This document shows positions 12,074 through 23,100 of a stretch of 64,000 bases of DNA, piece by piece. The position numbers and the translations under genes are program-made. The DNA lies in contig JAFEUB010001387.1 in assembly GCA_024529925.1 (NCBI GenBank), positions 159,001 through 223,000 of the forward strand, in the 5' to 3' direction. The DNA comes from Ophthalmolycus amberensis (Eukaryota; Chordata; Actinopteri; Perciformes; Zoarcidae). The notes below the pieces were generated by a model. That model did no database searches and was not told the DNA's origin. It saw only the letters and a program-made list of their open reading frames with translations. How positions within the stretch are numbered: position 1 is the first letter of the stretch; each line of letters opens with the position of its first letter.

Positions 12074-13090
12074 CAGAATCAGAATCAGAATCAGAATCAG
12101 CTTTATTGGCCATGTGTGCTTACGCATACATGGAATTTGTCTCCGGTTTCCACTCCGCTCTCAATGTACAAACACAATGTACAAACACAAATTTACAATA
12201 AACAAGAAAAATATATGTATAAAGAATCAAAAAGGGCAGCGAAAAAAGTAGAACGGATGTAGGTATAAACATTTAGCTATAATACAAGTATAAATATATA
12301 TCCAAGAGAAAAAAGTGTGTATATATATATCGCTCGTATGGCCGATCCAAACACACAGCTGAAGTCCACGAACAGAACCCTTGCATATGTCCCTGGGGAG
12401 TCGAGGAGTTTCAGCATGTAATGCAGTCCCATGTTGACTGCATCATCCACCGACCTGTTTGCACGGTAGGCAAACTGCAGGGGGTCCAGCAGGGGTCCTG
12501 TGATGTTCTTCAGATGGGTCAACACCAGTCTTTCAAAGGATTTCATGACCACAGACGTCAGGGCGACGGGCCTGTAGTCATTTAATCCTGTGATGGAGGG
12601 TTTCTTGGGGACCGGGATGATTGTGGAGCGTTTGAAGCAGGAGGGGACTTCACACAGCTCCAGTGATCGGTTGAAGATCTTTGTGAAGATGGGGGCCAGC
12701 TGGTCAGCACAGACTTTCAGGCAGGAGGGAGACACACCGTCTGGGCCTGGTGCCTTCCTGATCTTCTGTCTGTGAAAGAGCTGACTCACATCCTCTTCGC
12801 AGATCCTCAGTGCCGGTGGGGGGACGGTTGGGAGAGATGAGGAGGCAGGGGGTGTAGATGGTTGTTTGATGGGGCAGGTGGGGGGTGAGGGTAGGCTTAT
12901 CGAACCTGCAGGAGAAGGCATTCAGGTCGTCAGCCAGTTGGTGGTTGGCCTCAGTGGGGGGGGATGGTCTCCTGTAGTTGGTGAGTACTTCCAGGCCTCT
13001 CCAAACTGATGAGGGGTCGTTGGCCGAAAACCTGTTATTCAGCTTTTCAGTGTCGCTCCTCTTAGGGTATAAAAGGATCTGGACCACGTT
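12074..13090 (-). mobile_element. Rex1-like LINE fragment with internal deletion
   Basis: Read on the - strand, the 3' end is at 12074 with a repeated ATTCTG tail and 'ggccaataaagctgattctg', typical of Rex1-type LINEs. The RT N-terminal half is at 12330-12921 (KAPGPDGVSPSCLK, LNDYRPVALTSVVMKSFERL, FAYRANRSVDDAVN, LFVDFS), and upstream linker coding is in another frame at about 12900-13065. The protein then jumps to 3' UTR near 12335, so the catalytic YxDD and the C-terminus are missing. The copy at 49190-49712 keeps about 300 bp of that missing part, ending at the same 'ggccgatccaaac' word. Dead element, inserted in the 112-bp array. Confidence 0.8.
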
Positions 13091-13421
13091 CCCGCAATTT
13101 CTCTTTTTTCCTCCACCGACATCCGCATTTGTGGTAAGTGCAAGCATTATCAAATTGTTCTAATATGGTGGGAGATATTTAACACATTTAGATATCAAAT
13201 ACTCGTTTTTGAAAGAAGCTCAATTCGTCCACCTGCCCCGTGTATATTCAACAGGGAACGTTAACCGCGCTTGTAGCAAGCTATCTAACCGTATCATGAG
13301 AATACTATGCATAGTATTCAATGAATGCTTGTTTTAATTACACTAAGGTTATGTCATTTCGAGTTGAAACCAGCTAGTACAGTGATTTCCACATAAACTA
13401 CAGGGTTAACTTTTTATTTAG

Positions 13422-13497
13422 CGGCTCGATTCATCCGGGGATCAGCAACGGCTCGGGAGCTGCAACGTGGCTCTGCAGCCCCTCTGTTGCGGCTCTC
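13422..13497. mobile_element. hAT-type end (relic) hosting the solo LTR
   Basis: 'ggatcagcaacggctcggg' followed by 'gcagcccctctgttgcgg' resembles the terminal region of fish and mammalian hAT elements. The solo LTR cuts it at 13498. Confidence 0.4.
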
Positions 13498-13952
13498 TGT
13501 CAGGATCCCTGTCTGACCCATTGTGTTAACCTCTGTTTCCCTCCCGATCTCCTCTCCTCATGTGTCTGTCATTCCCCTGTTTGTTGTGTTATGCCATGTG
13601 CTTAAGTGTGTTCTCAGACCTGCCTCCAGACTCCTCCCACTGCCACCGCCCTGATGGATGCACAGCTGCGGACAATCTGGCTCGTTACCCGGCAGCATAT
13701 CAGCCCTGGTTTGGCAGGCCTGGGGTGTCAGTCCGTATTGTCTTCTGCCTCGACTACTGGTCGATCTACGAACTCTCCGGTGTCAAGCCAGCCTCCGGTG
13801 TCGAGCCACGGGACTCACGCCGTCGATCTGCCTACTCTGGTGTCGGACCTCGGGCTCCACACCTTCACGCACCTTCGAAATAAAGCCTGTTCATATCAAC
13901 TTCTGTCTCCTGTGGTCTTGCGTTTGGGTCCTACCCGTGAACTCCCGTGACA
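13498..13952 (+). mobile_element. Solo LTR (455 bp), probably Gypsy type
   Basis: Begins TGTCAGGATCC and ends CCCGTGACA, so it has TG...CA ends with 5-bp inverted termini (TGTCA/TGACA). The 5 bases on each side are identical, CTCTC at 13493-13497 and 13953-13957, a proper target duplication. A polyadenylation signal AATAAA sits at 13879-13884, about 70 bp before the end, as expected for R. The frames running through it are fortuitous. A solo LTR forms when the two LTRs of a full element recombine. Confidence 0.8.
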
Positions 13953-14006
13953 CTCTCGAGTCGACATCCAAACTAATACGTTATTGTTTTAAACGTTTTC
14001 TAAATA

Positions 14007-14397
14007 AGTGGTCCCCAAACGGGCCGCGGACCGCTACCGGGCCGTGGATCATTTGGTACCGGGCCGCACAGAAAGAATAAATATTATATTATTTCTGTTT
14101 TATTGATTATCAGAGTCTGAAAGAAGTTTTATTTAGAAAATTGACCGGATTCTCTCGCAATTTCATCCGCCCGACACATGTCTCGCTCACGTGATAGGTT
14201 ACCTCTTCCAAGAAAAATAAAGCTTCATTTAACAGACAATATCAGGAGTCTGATTAAATACCAGGAGTAACTCTGACGCGCCAAACCCGCTCAAAACAAA
14301 CATACACATACAGTGGGCATGAGGGTGGGTGCCGCTGTAAACAGGAAGTAGATTAGTTGCTCAAAGCCGCTAACGTGACTTCAGACGGCCGCTCCGT
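14007..14397 (+). mobile_element. hAT (Zaphod-like) transposon relic, left part
   Basis: Starts 'agtggtccccaaacgggcc' and continues 'tttggtaccgggccgcaca', very close to what I recall of Zaphod-type hAT ends. It is cut at 14398 by the inverted-repeat element and probably resumes at 17461-17640 ('gattacgccgctggacacg'). Confidence 0.6.
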
Positions 14398-15542
14398 CCC
14401 AGTGAGCACTAACCCGGATTTCAACGTTGATTTCTGGTTGAAAAAGCGTTGATATGGGGTCTGAACGTCTAAGACGTATTTTAACCGTCTTTTGAACCGG
14501 CTAAATTACGGTTACAATATCAACGTGTCACAAAACACCAATTTGTTTTAAAATATTGATGGTTTGTTCAGTTGTAGGTTGAAAGAGACGCGATTTTGGT
14601 TACTTTAAACGTATTTCTCCAAAATCATATTACGCTGTCCGTTCATATGTGGTCTACACGAAGACGTCATTTCAACGCATTCAATGTCTCATATAAAACG
14701 TCGTAAATATGGAACTATAGACTGTGTGCTGTCCACAAGAAGCTCACAGGACATCATAATGAGAGCAGAGCACATTATGTCTGTATATGTTCACTAAAAT
14801 ACAACTCAGTGTTTACTGCTGGAATACGCATGCGCACGGACTCTGCATTGTTCTAAGTTAGAGGCTGGAAACACGATAAGGTTTGAGCTAGCTAGCTCTT
14901 ACTGAGTGATGAGGAATTGAACGAGCTGATGGAATAAACGAGGCTTCACGCTAACGACGTACTCTGTAAGTACTTGAACTACTTTATTCCAGTATTGCAA
15001 ACCGAAATATCATTACCATACCATTAATATCATGTTATGCTCATCGTGCGGGCGAGGCTGCTAGCTTGTTAGCATGTAGCGTTAGCATGTTGCGAACAGT
15101 AAACCTAGACAGTAAACAGTAGACATGTGTGTTAGTTAATGTACTGTACGAACGTTAATACGATCATGGTCAAAACATTGTTGTTTGGGTTATGGCAATA
15201 TATAAACAATATTGTGTAATATCCAGGTCAGCATCGTTCCGTTGAAGACACGTCTATGGTCTCCGGTGTAGAGACGTTCAAAACTGGTCTAAGTCAATAT
15301 GTTTTTTAATACTTGTTTTATTTACAGATGTCCAGCTTGAAAATATGGCAGATCTCCTGAAACCGGCTCCTGTGTGGCTTTGAAAACGACATTTAAAGAA
15401 GGAAAAGGAGATTATGTTTTTATATAAAGAACATTGTTATATTTATATTGTGCTTTAATAAATACAAATGAACTGTTGCTATGTCACTTGGTCTTTTGTC
15501 CTGTAAGTGGAAACTGTTGATGTGTTACATACCCAGAAGCAC
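14398..15542 (+). repeat. Inverted-repeat arm A with remnant exons
   Basis: Contains a consensus splice donor at 14966 (CTCT|GTAAGTAC), an acceptor ending at 15327 (tttacag), and a polyadenylation signal AATAAA at 15467-15472. The downstream exon has an open frame ending MADLLKPAPVWL-stop. This looks like the first and last exon of a lost transposon gene. Its partner is 15928-17072. Confidence 0.7.
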
Positions 15543-15929
15543 CCCAGTGAGCATTTTTCGGTTGAATAGACGTCTAAAAGACGTCTATGCCCGACGTTGA
15601 AAAGACGTTCAGAATTGGTTCAAAAGTGAAAGTTTTTTCGCCGACTATTTGTAGACGTTGATTCAACGTTGAAGCTTAGACCAGATTTAAACGTGATTTG
15701 CAATACTATAATTTTTCGTCCTCTACATTGTGCTAATACTAATATATCATGATTTAGAGGCTTACTAAGAAACCACATCCACATTTATCAGTTGAAAGCC
15801 AGTATTGGACATCACGTTGATATCTGGTCTAAACGTGAGCGTTGAATCAACGTCTACAAATAGTCGGATAAAAACCTTTCACTTTTCACCGTGGTTTAAC
15901 CGTGTATTCAACGCCGAAATGCTTACAGT
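15542..15929 (+). repeat. Inverted-repeat block B
   Basis: 388-bp MITE-like block with related terminal motifs at both ends. Partner at 17073-17460, and an 89-bp end fragment of the same family at 47453-47541. Confidence 0.88.
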
Positions 15930-17072
15930 GCTTCTGGGTATGTAACACATCAACAGTTTCCACTTACAGGACAAAAGACCAAGTGACATAGCAACAGTTC
16001 ATTTGTATTTATTAAAGCACAATATAAATATAACAATGTTCTTTATATAAAAACATAATCTCCTTTTCCTTCTTTAAATGTCGTTTTCAAAGCCACACAG
16101 GAGCCGGTTTCAGGAGATCTGCCATATTTTCAAGCTGGACATCTGTAAATAAAACAAGTATTAAAAAACATATTGACTTAGACCAGTTTTGAACGTCTCT
16201 ACACCGGAGACCATAGACGTGTCTTCAACGGAACGATGCTGACCTGGATATTACACAATATTGTTTATATATTGCCATAACCCAAACAACAATGTTTTGA
16301 CCATGATCGTATTAACGTTCGTACAGTACATTAACTAACACACATGTCTACTGTTTACTGTCTAGGTTTACTGTTCGCAACATGCTAACGCTACATGCTA
16401 ACAAGCTAGCAGCCTCGCCCGCACGATGAGCATAACATGATATTAATGGTATGGTAATGATATTTCGGTTTGCAATACTGGAATAAAGTAGTTCAAGTAC
16501 TTACAGAGTACGTCGTTAGCGTGAAGCCTCGTTTATTCCATCAGCTCGTTCAATTCCTCATCACTCAGTAAGAGCTAGCTAGCTCAAACCTTATCGTGTT
16601 TCCAGCCTCTAACTTAGAACAATGCAGAGTCCGTGCGCATGCGTATTCCAGCAGTAAACACTGAGTTGTATTTTAGTGAACATATACAGACATAATGTGC
16701 TCTGCTCTCATTATGATGTCCTGTGAGCTTCTTGTGGACAGCACACAGTCTATAGTTCCATATTTACGACGTTTTATATGAGACATTGAATGCGTTGAAA
16801 TGACGTCTTCGTGTAGACCACATATGAACGGACAGCGTAATATGATTTTGGAGAAATACGTTTAAAGTAACCAAAATCGCGTCTCTTTCAACCTACAACT
16901 GAACAAACCATCAATATTTTAAAACAAATTGGTGTTTTGTGACACGTTGATATTGTAACCGTAATTTAGCCGGTTCAAAAGACGGTTAAAATACGTCTTA
17001 GACGTTCAGACCCCATATCAACGCTTTTTCAACCAGAAATCAACGTTGAAATCCGGGTTAGTGCTCACTGGG
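15928..17072 (-). repeat. Inverted-repeat arm A'
   Basis: Reverse complement of 14398-15542, same length, no difference noticed in the stretches compared. Confidence 0.9.
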
Positions 17073-17460
17073 ACTGTAAGCATTTCGGCGTTGAATACAC
17101 GGTTAAACCACGGTGAAAAGTGAAAGGTTTTTATCCGACTATTTGTAGACGTTGATTCAACGCTCACGTTTAGACCAGATATCAACGTGATGTCCAATAC
17201 TGGCTTTCAACTGATAAATGTGGATGTGGTTTCTTAGTAAGCCTCTAAATCATGATATATTAGTATTAGCACAATGTAGAGGACGAAAAATTATAGTATT
17301 GCAAATCACGTTTAAATCTGGTCTAAGCTTCAACGTTGAATCAACGTCTACAAATAGTCGGCGAAAAAACTTTCACTTTTGAACCAATTCTGAACGTCTT
17401 TTCAACGTCGGGCATAGACGTCTTTTAGACGTCTATTCAACCGAAAAATGCTCACTGGGG
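17073..17460 (-). repeat. Inverted-repeat block B'
   Basis: Reverse complement of 15542-15929, identical length, ending in TGCTCACTGGGG. Confidence 0.9.
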
Positions 17461-17640
17461 TAGGTCTGATTACGCCGCTGGACACGCTGCTCGCTCCAAT
17501 AACAGCTGCTTCCTCCGTAATAATGCAGACTTTACAGCTGATAGTAAAGACAACATGGTCAGTAATGCCTGACCTTAAATAAAAATGTTTTAATATACAA
17601 AAGATAGCACAGTATTATTGATGCATGCATGCACAGTGTT
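17461..17640 (+). mobile_element. Probable continuation of the hAT relic
   Basis: Follows directly on the inverted-repeat element and reads as non-coding hAT interior in line with 14007-14397. The link is inferred from position and my memory of related elements. Confidence 0.35.
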
Positions 17641-17779
17641 CCACCTCAATGGCTTGTATCTAATTTTTCCTTGTTTCTCACAGTATTTTTGAGATGGGCA
17701 GTTAGAAAGAGTCCTGAACATTGATTCCTGCATGGCGTGACGAGTTGTAGAATACAATTTTTTTTTTTATTAACTGAAA

Positions 17780-19320
17780 ATGTACCACATAGTGGAGTTC
17801 ACTGACACTGGGGACACAGAAGTTGTTCCTGACCAGTGGGTTAAAGATGAGAGAGCTGTTTGGCCTCCTTACAAGGAGAGACAAAGATGCGACAAGGCCA
17901 TAATGAAAGCTCATCCCCCTGGTGCTTCATGGGAAAGCTTCGCCATAAGAATCAGGGCAACTAAAGGTAAGAATCTGACATAACATTTTGTGTAGCAAAA
18001 TGACATGAACTCAGAAAAATATGCCTTTTCTGGTTGAAGTATTTGTATTTCCATTTGGACGTCAAATATATATTTTCTCTTCACAGATACATACGATGAG
18101 GCTCGACTGCTCCTCCCAAAGGCCCTGCAGACATCAGACCTCCAAACTGAGGATGAAGTGGACCAGCGTCCAGCTTATTTAAAAAGGAGGAAAACGTAAA
18201 TATATATAATGTGCATCTTTTGCAAGTAATGATGTTTTTTTTGTCTTACTATTTGTTTATGTAGCAGTGAACACAATTGTATTTTGCGAAGTTAGTTTAG
18301 TTTTGATTTAATAATTTTTTGTTTTACAACATAGTCACCCTGGTTAGATAAACACTAAACACTCATATAAAGCTTCTTGTTATTCATGATATTCCTGATA
18401 CAAGTTATTTTGTTCAACAGAACCCCAAAACGCTGGATCTCTGACAGTGAAAGTGACGAGGAGCAGCCAGAAATCTCAAAAGGAAAGAAAAAACGCCCAA
18501 CCGCACTGCCACTGCCCCAAACATTAGTCTTCCACTTTCCTTGTCCGTACCTTCAAGTCCTATGGGAGAGACTCCAGCCTACCGGTCTCATCAGCCTGCT
18601 TTCAGTCGTAAGTATTAAAGATGAGCAAATTAGTTGAAACACTATATAGTACAACACTTTCCACAATCATTCTCTCTATGAGCATTATTTCTGCCTAAAC
18701 CCTCCTTCTGACCTTGTACCAGCACAAATGACAGCCAGGAGACAGAGTGTGCCACATTCCCTGTCGGCCCCAAGTCTGATGACATCTTTCCAGCCTTCAT
18801 GTGAACGTAAGTGTTATCATCATTTAGCTGCATCTTCAGTGACACCAGAAACTTATTTGACATAAAAGATTCAAGTAAATAAATGATAAATCAAATGATT
18901 CTGTCCTCCATGTTGGTTTCTATTATGCATGAATTGACTATCACTATTTGGCTAGCTTGAGGACCCAAGGTGTAGGATTAAAGATGACTTGCTTTACGAG
19001 GTTTTCTTGACTAATCATTTTCTTTCCATTCAAAAAAAGTTACATGAAAATTAAATAACTACATCCTTTGACTGCAACAACAACTGGTTTGGGACACAGT
19101 AATTGCTGTCTTTTCTGTTGTGCCGCATCTCTAAATAATCAAGGCATATCGGTTTGTGTTGCAATCTATTTTTTAGCAATCCTTCATGAGATCCTGACAC
19201 AGCTGGAAATCATCAAGGAGCAGCAAAAAGTTATACTGCTGCAGCTTCAGAGCCAGAGCCGCGTAGCCGAACTACCAGATGTGTCAGGATTTGACACCAC
19301 AGATTTGAACCACAGTCTTA
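17780..19320 (+). pseudogene. Broken multi-exon gene, DUF4806-type family (5' exons)
   Basis: Five exons with good splice sites: 17780-17966 (starts ATG; MYHIVEFTDTGDTEVVP), 18087-18195 (DTYDEARLLLPKALQTSDL), 18421-18607 (TPKRWISDSESDEEQPE then a basic run), 18723-18806 and 19177-19320 (a helical ILHEILTQLEIIKEQQK stretch). Phases agree except exon 3, which is 187 nt where 185 or 188 is needed; its first half reads in one frame and its Ser/Pro-rich second half (VPSSPMGETPAYR) in another, so it carries a one-base indel. I recall this exon order from fish genes whose last exon encodes DUF4806, but that domain is not found here: no plausible exon follows to 19844, where a copia element is inserted, or beyond it. 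Function unknown. Confidence 0.55.
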
Positions 19321-19844
19321 GTAAGTGTGCTTTCAATACTCAACACATTCTCACCCCAATGTGTCAAATACCGCAGTCAGTGCTACTAAGCTTCAAACAA
19401 TGACTACGTTCCCCTCTAGTGTCAGTTTTGGATGTGTCAGGGACGCTCATTACATGCATACGTGTCTTATACAAAAAAAGAAATTCCCACCTCGACAGGA
19501 AGGTATGGTTTAGGCAACAAAACCACTTATTTACTGTTTGTTTAGGAAAAGAGAGTCTGAGTTTTGTGACTTATGATAACGACTCACTTGACTAACAATA
19601 CCTTAGTTACGCATTTTTACAACAGTGTTCTCCTTGACAAAAGTCCTGTGTTTGTTTGACCCACTCTCCGGCTTGTGTGGACTATCTCACACTCTACACT
19701 ACGTCAGTTCTGAGCTTGTATTAAGAACGCAGGTGTGTTTGTGTTGGAAGCCTGGTGCTTCACATACAGTGTGTCGCACAGGCGTTGCCGGTGTCAGACA
19801 TTTTATTACATTATATACAGACACGATATTTGATGCATACGGAG

Positions 19845-20053
19845 TGTTAATTGAAGCAACTGATTGTGCTCCCAATTATTGCCGATGCATTTCAGGTGTG
19901 AGTGTGTCATGTGACTGTCTATTTAAGCTGATGCACCTGCGCAGAATAATATACGTGTGTTCTCAGAACTTGACCCAGTGGCTGCAGGTTGTTTTGTTCT
20001 CCCAGGTTTAAATGTGTTGAGTCGGTATATCTCTAGTCAAGCTCTACAGAACA
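19845..20053 (+). repeat. Copia 5' LTR
   Basis: 209 bp, TG...CA. Contains 'ctatttaagc' as a possible TATA-like element at 19919-19928. Confidence 0.93.
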
Positions 20054-20067
20054 GGTTATGGGCCCAG
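20054..20067 (+). promoter_or_regulatory. Primer-binding site, internal initiator tRNA-Met type
   Basis: Directly after the LTR, GGTTATGGGCCCAG is complementary to the anticodon-stem/loop of vertebrate initiator tRNA-Met (which reads CTGGGCCCATAACC there), not to its 3' end. Drosophila copia is known to prime from a half-tRNA in this way. Confidence 0.8.
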
Positions 20068-20163
20068 ATGCGTTAGACGTTTGTGCGAAGAGATATCCGG
20101 CGTGAGTAGCCACTGAGAGATATTTGCTTGTGTGCGTATCTCACGGATTGGAGTGCCAGCACT

Positions 20164-23100
20164 ATGAGCGAACATACGAGTTCACGTTGGTCTCGTCTTG
20201 TTTTTAATGGGGACGAAAAGAACTATGAACTGTGGGAGACGAAGTTCTTGGGACATCTGCGGTTGCAGAAACTGAAGGACACCATTTTGAATCAGCCCGC
20301 CGATGGCGCAGAAGAAAACGCACTGGCTGAGGATGCGGCGAAGAACGCGGAAGCGTACGCGGAACTGATCCAATTCCTTGATGACAAAAGTTTGTCTCTG
20401 GTCATGCGAGAGGTAGCGGATGACGGGCGTGGAGCGCTCAGGATTTTGCGTGACTATTATGCAGGCAAGGGTAAGCCCCGCATTGTATGCCTGTATACAG
20501 AACTGACTTCTTTGCAAAAGATGAGTAGTGAGAGTGTGACTGATTATGTCATACGTGCTGAGACTTCGATCACAGCGCTGCGTAATGCTGGAGAGGTTTT
20601 AAGCGATGGACTATTGGTTGCAATGATTTTGAAGGGGCTGCCAGACTCATTTAAGCCTTTTTCCATTTTTATCACTCAAAGTTATGAAACTCTCTCTTTT
20701 GCGGAGTTCAAGACTAAGTTGCGCAGTTATGAGAGCACTGAAGGTATGCGCACAGCTGCGGCCGACGACAATGTCATGGGGGCCCAGGCGCATCCAAGGA
20801 GGGCTGCCCCAGCAGGCGCAGGTGCACGCAGCACCGAGAGCGGGGACATTGTGTGTTTCCGTTGTGGCCAGAGAGGTCACAAGGTAAGAGACTGTCAGCG
20901 TGGTCAACAGTGGTACGGCCAGGGCGAGAGTACCGGACGGCGAGGAGGATGGCGACAGTGGCAGCGGGACAACGCGCGTGGAGTGTCCGAGGAGACGGAT
21001 GACAACACCTTCGTGTTCAAGCTGGTGACCAGCGAGCCAGGAAGCGGTGTCACCAGAAAGGGCTTGATGGTGGACACCGGTGCGACGGCGCATATCATCA
21101 CTGACCTGGCGAAGTTCAAGAACTTCGATGACCGATTCCAGTCCGAGACGCACTGCGTGGAGCTGGCCGATGGCACAAGCTGCACGGGGGTCGCGGAGCG
21201 CAGAGGAGATGCCGAGGTGTGTCTGATCGACAGCAGGGGGCGGCACCTCAGTACCACACTGAAGCAGGCGCTGTATATCCCCTCGTATCCCCAAGACATC
21301 TTCTCCGTGAGAGCTGCAACTTATAGTGGGGCAACGGTGATCTTCAAGGAAGGAGAAAACGTCTTGCAGTATAGAGACGGTACGCGCTTCCTCATTTATG
21401 AGCATAACAGACTGTTCTATTTGCCTACTGTGTCAGTAAATAATGACTGTGATGATCAATGTATGAGCTGTCATGATATTCAGACGTGGCACGAGATTTT
21501 GGGGCACTGTAATTTTGATGATGTCATGAAGTTAGAGAATGTTGTGGATGGAATGTCAATCAGGGGTAAAGCGTCCAAATCCATGATATGTGAAGTGTGT
21601 ACTCAGGGCAAGTTCACTCAGAGCAGAAACAGGAAGCCTGATGTGAGGGCCAAATCAGCCTTAGAGCTGGTTCACACTGACTTGTCAGGCCCCATTGACC
21701 CAGAGTCCAAGGAAGGGTATAGGTATGCACTTTCCTTTACTGACGACTATTCAAGTGCAGTGTTTGTGTACTATCTAAAGCACAAGAGTGACACTGTAGA
21801 AGCCACAGAGAGGTTTCTAGCCGACACAGCCCCATATGGGAAAGTGAAGTGTATCAGGTCTGACAATGGTACAGAGTTCACAGGGCAGGGTTACCAAGCT
21901 CTACTGTGTAGGAATAGAATCAGACATGAAACATCAGCACCATACTCACCACACCAGAATGGCACTGCTGAGCGTAACTGGAGAACCCTTTTTGACATGG
22001 CTAGATGTATGCTCTTGGAGAGCCAGTTAGCCAAGGAGCTATGGCCGTATGCGGTCCAGACAGCAGCAGTGGTGAGGAATAGATGTTTCAACAACCGCAC
22101 CAGAGAGACACCTTACTTTATGCTGACAGGAAGGAGACCTAATGTCTCCAGGATGCAGAAGTTTGGTACTGTATGTTACGCCTACAGGCAGGACAGGAAG
22201 AAGCTAGAGTCAAGGTCTGACAAGGGCATCTTCGTTGGTTATGACAAGAACAGTCCAGCCTATATGGTCTACTACCCTGACAGCAGGAAGGTGATGAAGC
22301 ACAGACTGGTGAGGTTCATGTCCTGTGTTGAGGGACAGCAGACTGATGACATGTCCGACGATGACACTGGTGTGCAGTCTAACGCAACCAGACCTGACCC
22401 TGACAAACCCGAGCAGAACGACATCCCAGAAGCTAGGCCAGGTCCAAGCCAGATAGGCCTACAGACAGGTGGAGTCAAGCCCGAATCCCAGTCTCCACGG
22501 AGATACCCTGCTAGAGAGAGGAGGAGGCCAGACTTCTATGGGATAGAGAGTGATCAGGCTCAGATCAACATTGATTATTGCTACAGGATGGTTTGTAATG
22601 TACCGCAGACGTTCAGAGATGCTGTGTCTTCATCCAACTCAAGTAAGTGGGTAGATGCAATGGATGAGGAGATGAAGGCACTGAGGGATAACAACACATT
22701 TACTCTGACCACCTTACCTGAGGGCAAGAAAGCAGTGGGGGGTAGATGGGTGTATACTCTCAAAACCAATGTTGATGGATCTGACAAGTACAAGGCCCGC
22801 TATGTAGCCAAGGGATACAGTCAACAGATGGGTGTAGATTATGGAGAAACGTTTTCTCCTACTGCCGACCTGACTAGTGTGAGAGTGTTGATGCAGAAAG
22901 CTGCCCAGGAGGATCTGATCCTACATCAGATGGATGTTAAAACCGCCTACTTACATGCACCAATTGATTGTGAGATTTACATGGAACAGCCAGAGGGTTA
23001 TGATGTAAAATCTCAGACAAATGGGAAGATGGTGTGTAGACTAAAGAAGTCACTATATGGGCTTAAACAATCAGGTCGAAACTGGAACATAATGTTGCAT

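Larger units (their letters stand above)
14398..17460. mobile_element. 3063-bp A-B-A'-B' inverted-repeat transposon
   Basis: Four blocks: A 14398-15542, B 15542-15929, A' 15928-17072 (reverse complement of A), B' 17073-17460 (reverse complement of B). A and A' are both 1145 bp; B and B' are both 388 bp; all stretches compared by eye match. Both outer ends and the A/B junction carry the terminal motif CCCAGTGAGCA; B's inner end is a related motif (CACTGTAAGCATTTCGG on the other strand). Many ACGT-containing subterminal repeats (AACGTTGA, GACGTCTA) are present. A possible 2-bp duplication GT flanks it (14396-14397, 17460-17461). It sits inside the hAT relic. Class not assigned; it encodes no transposase. 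Confidence 0.85.

Noticed and set aside
13560..14080. Overlapping 107-140 codon + strand frames
   Set aside because: They fall in the solo LTR and hAT relic and show no known protein.
20647..21405. 252-codon frame antisense to copia gag
   Set aside because: Shadow of the real copia polyprotein on the other strand.
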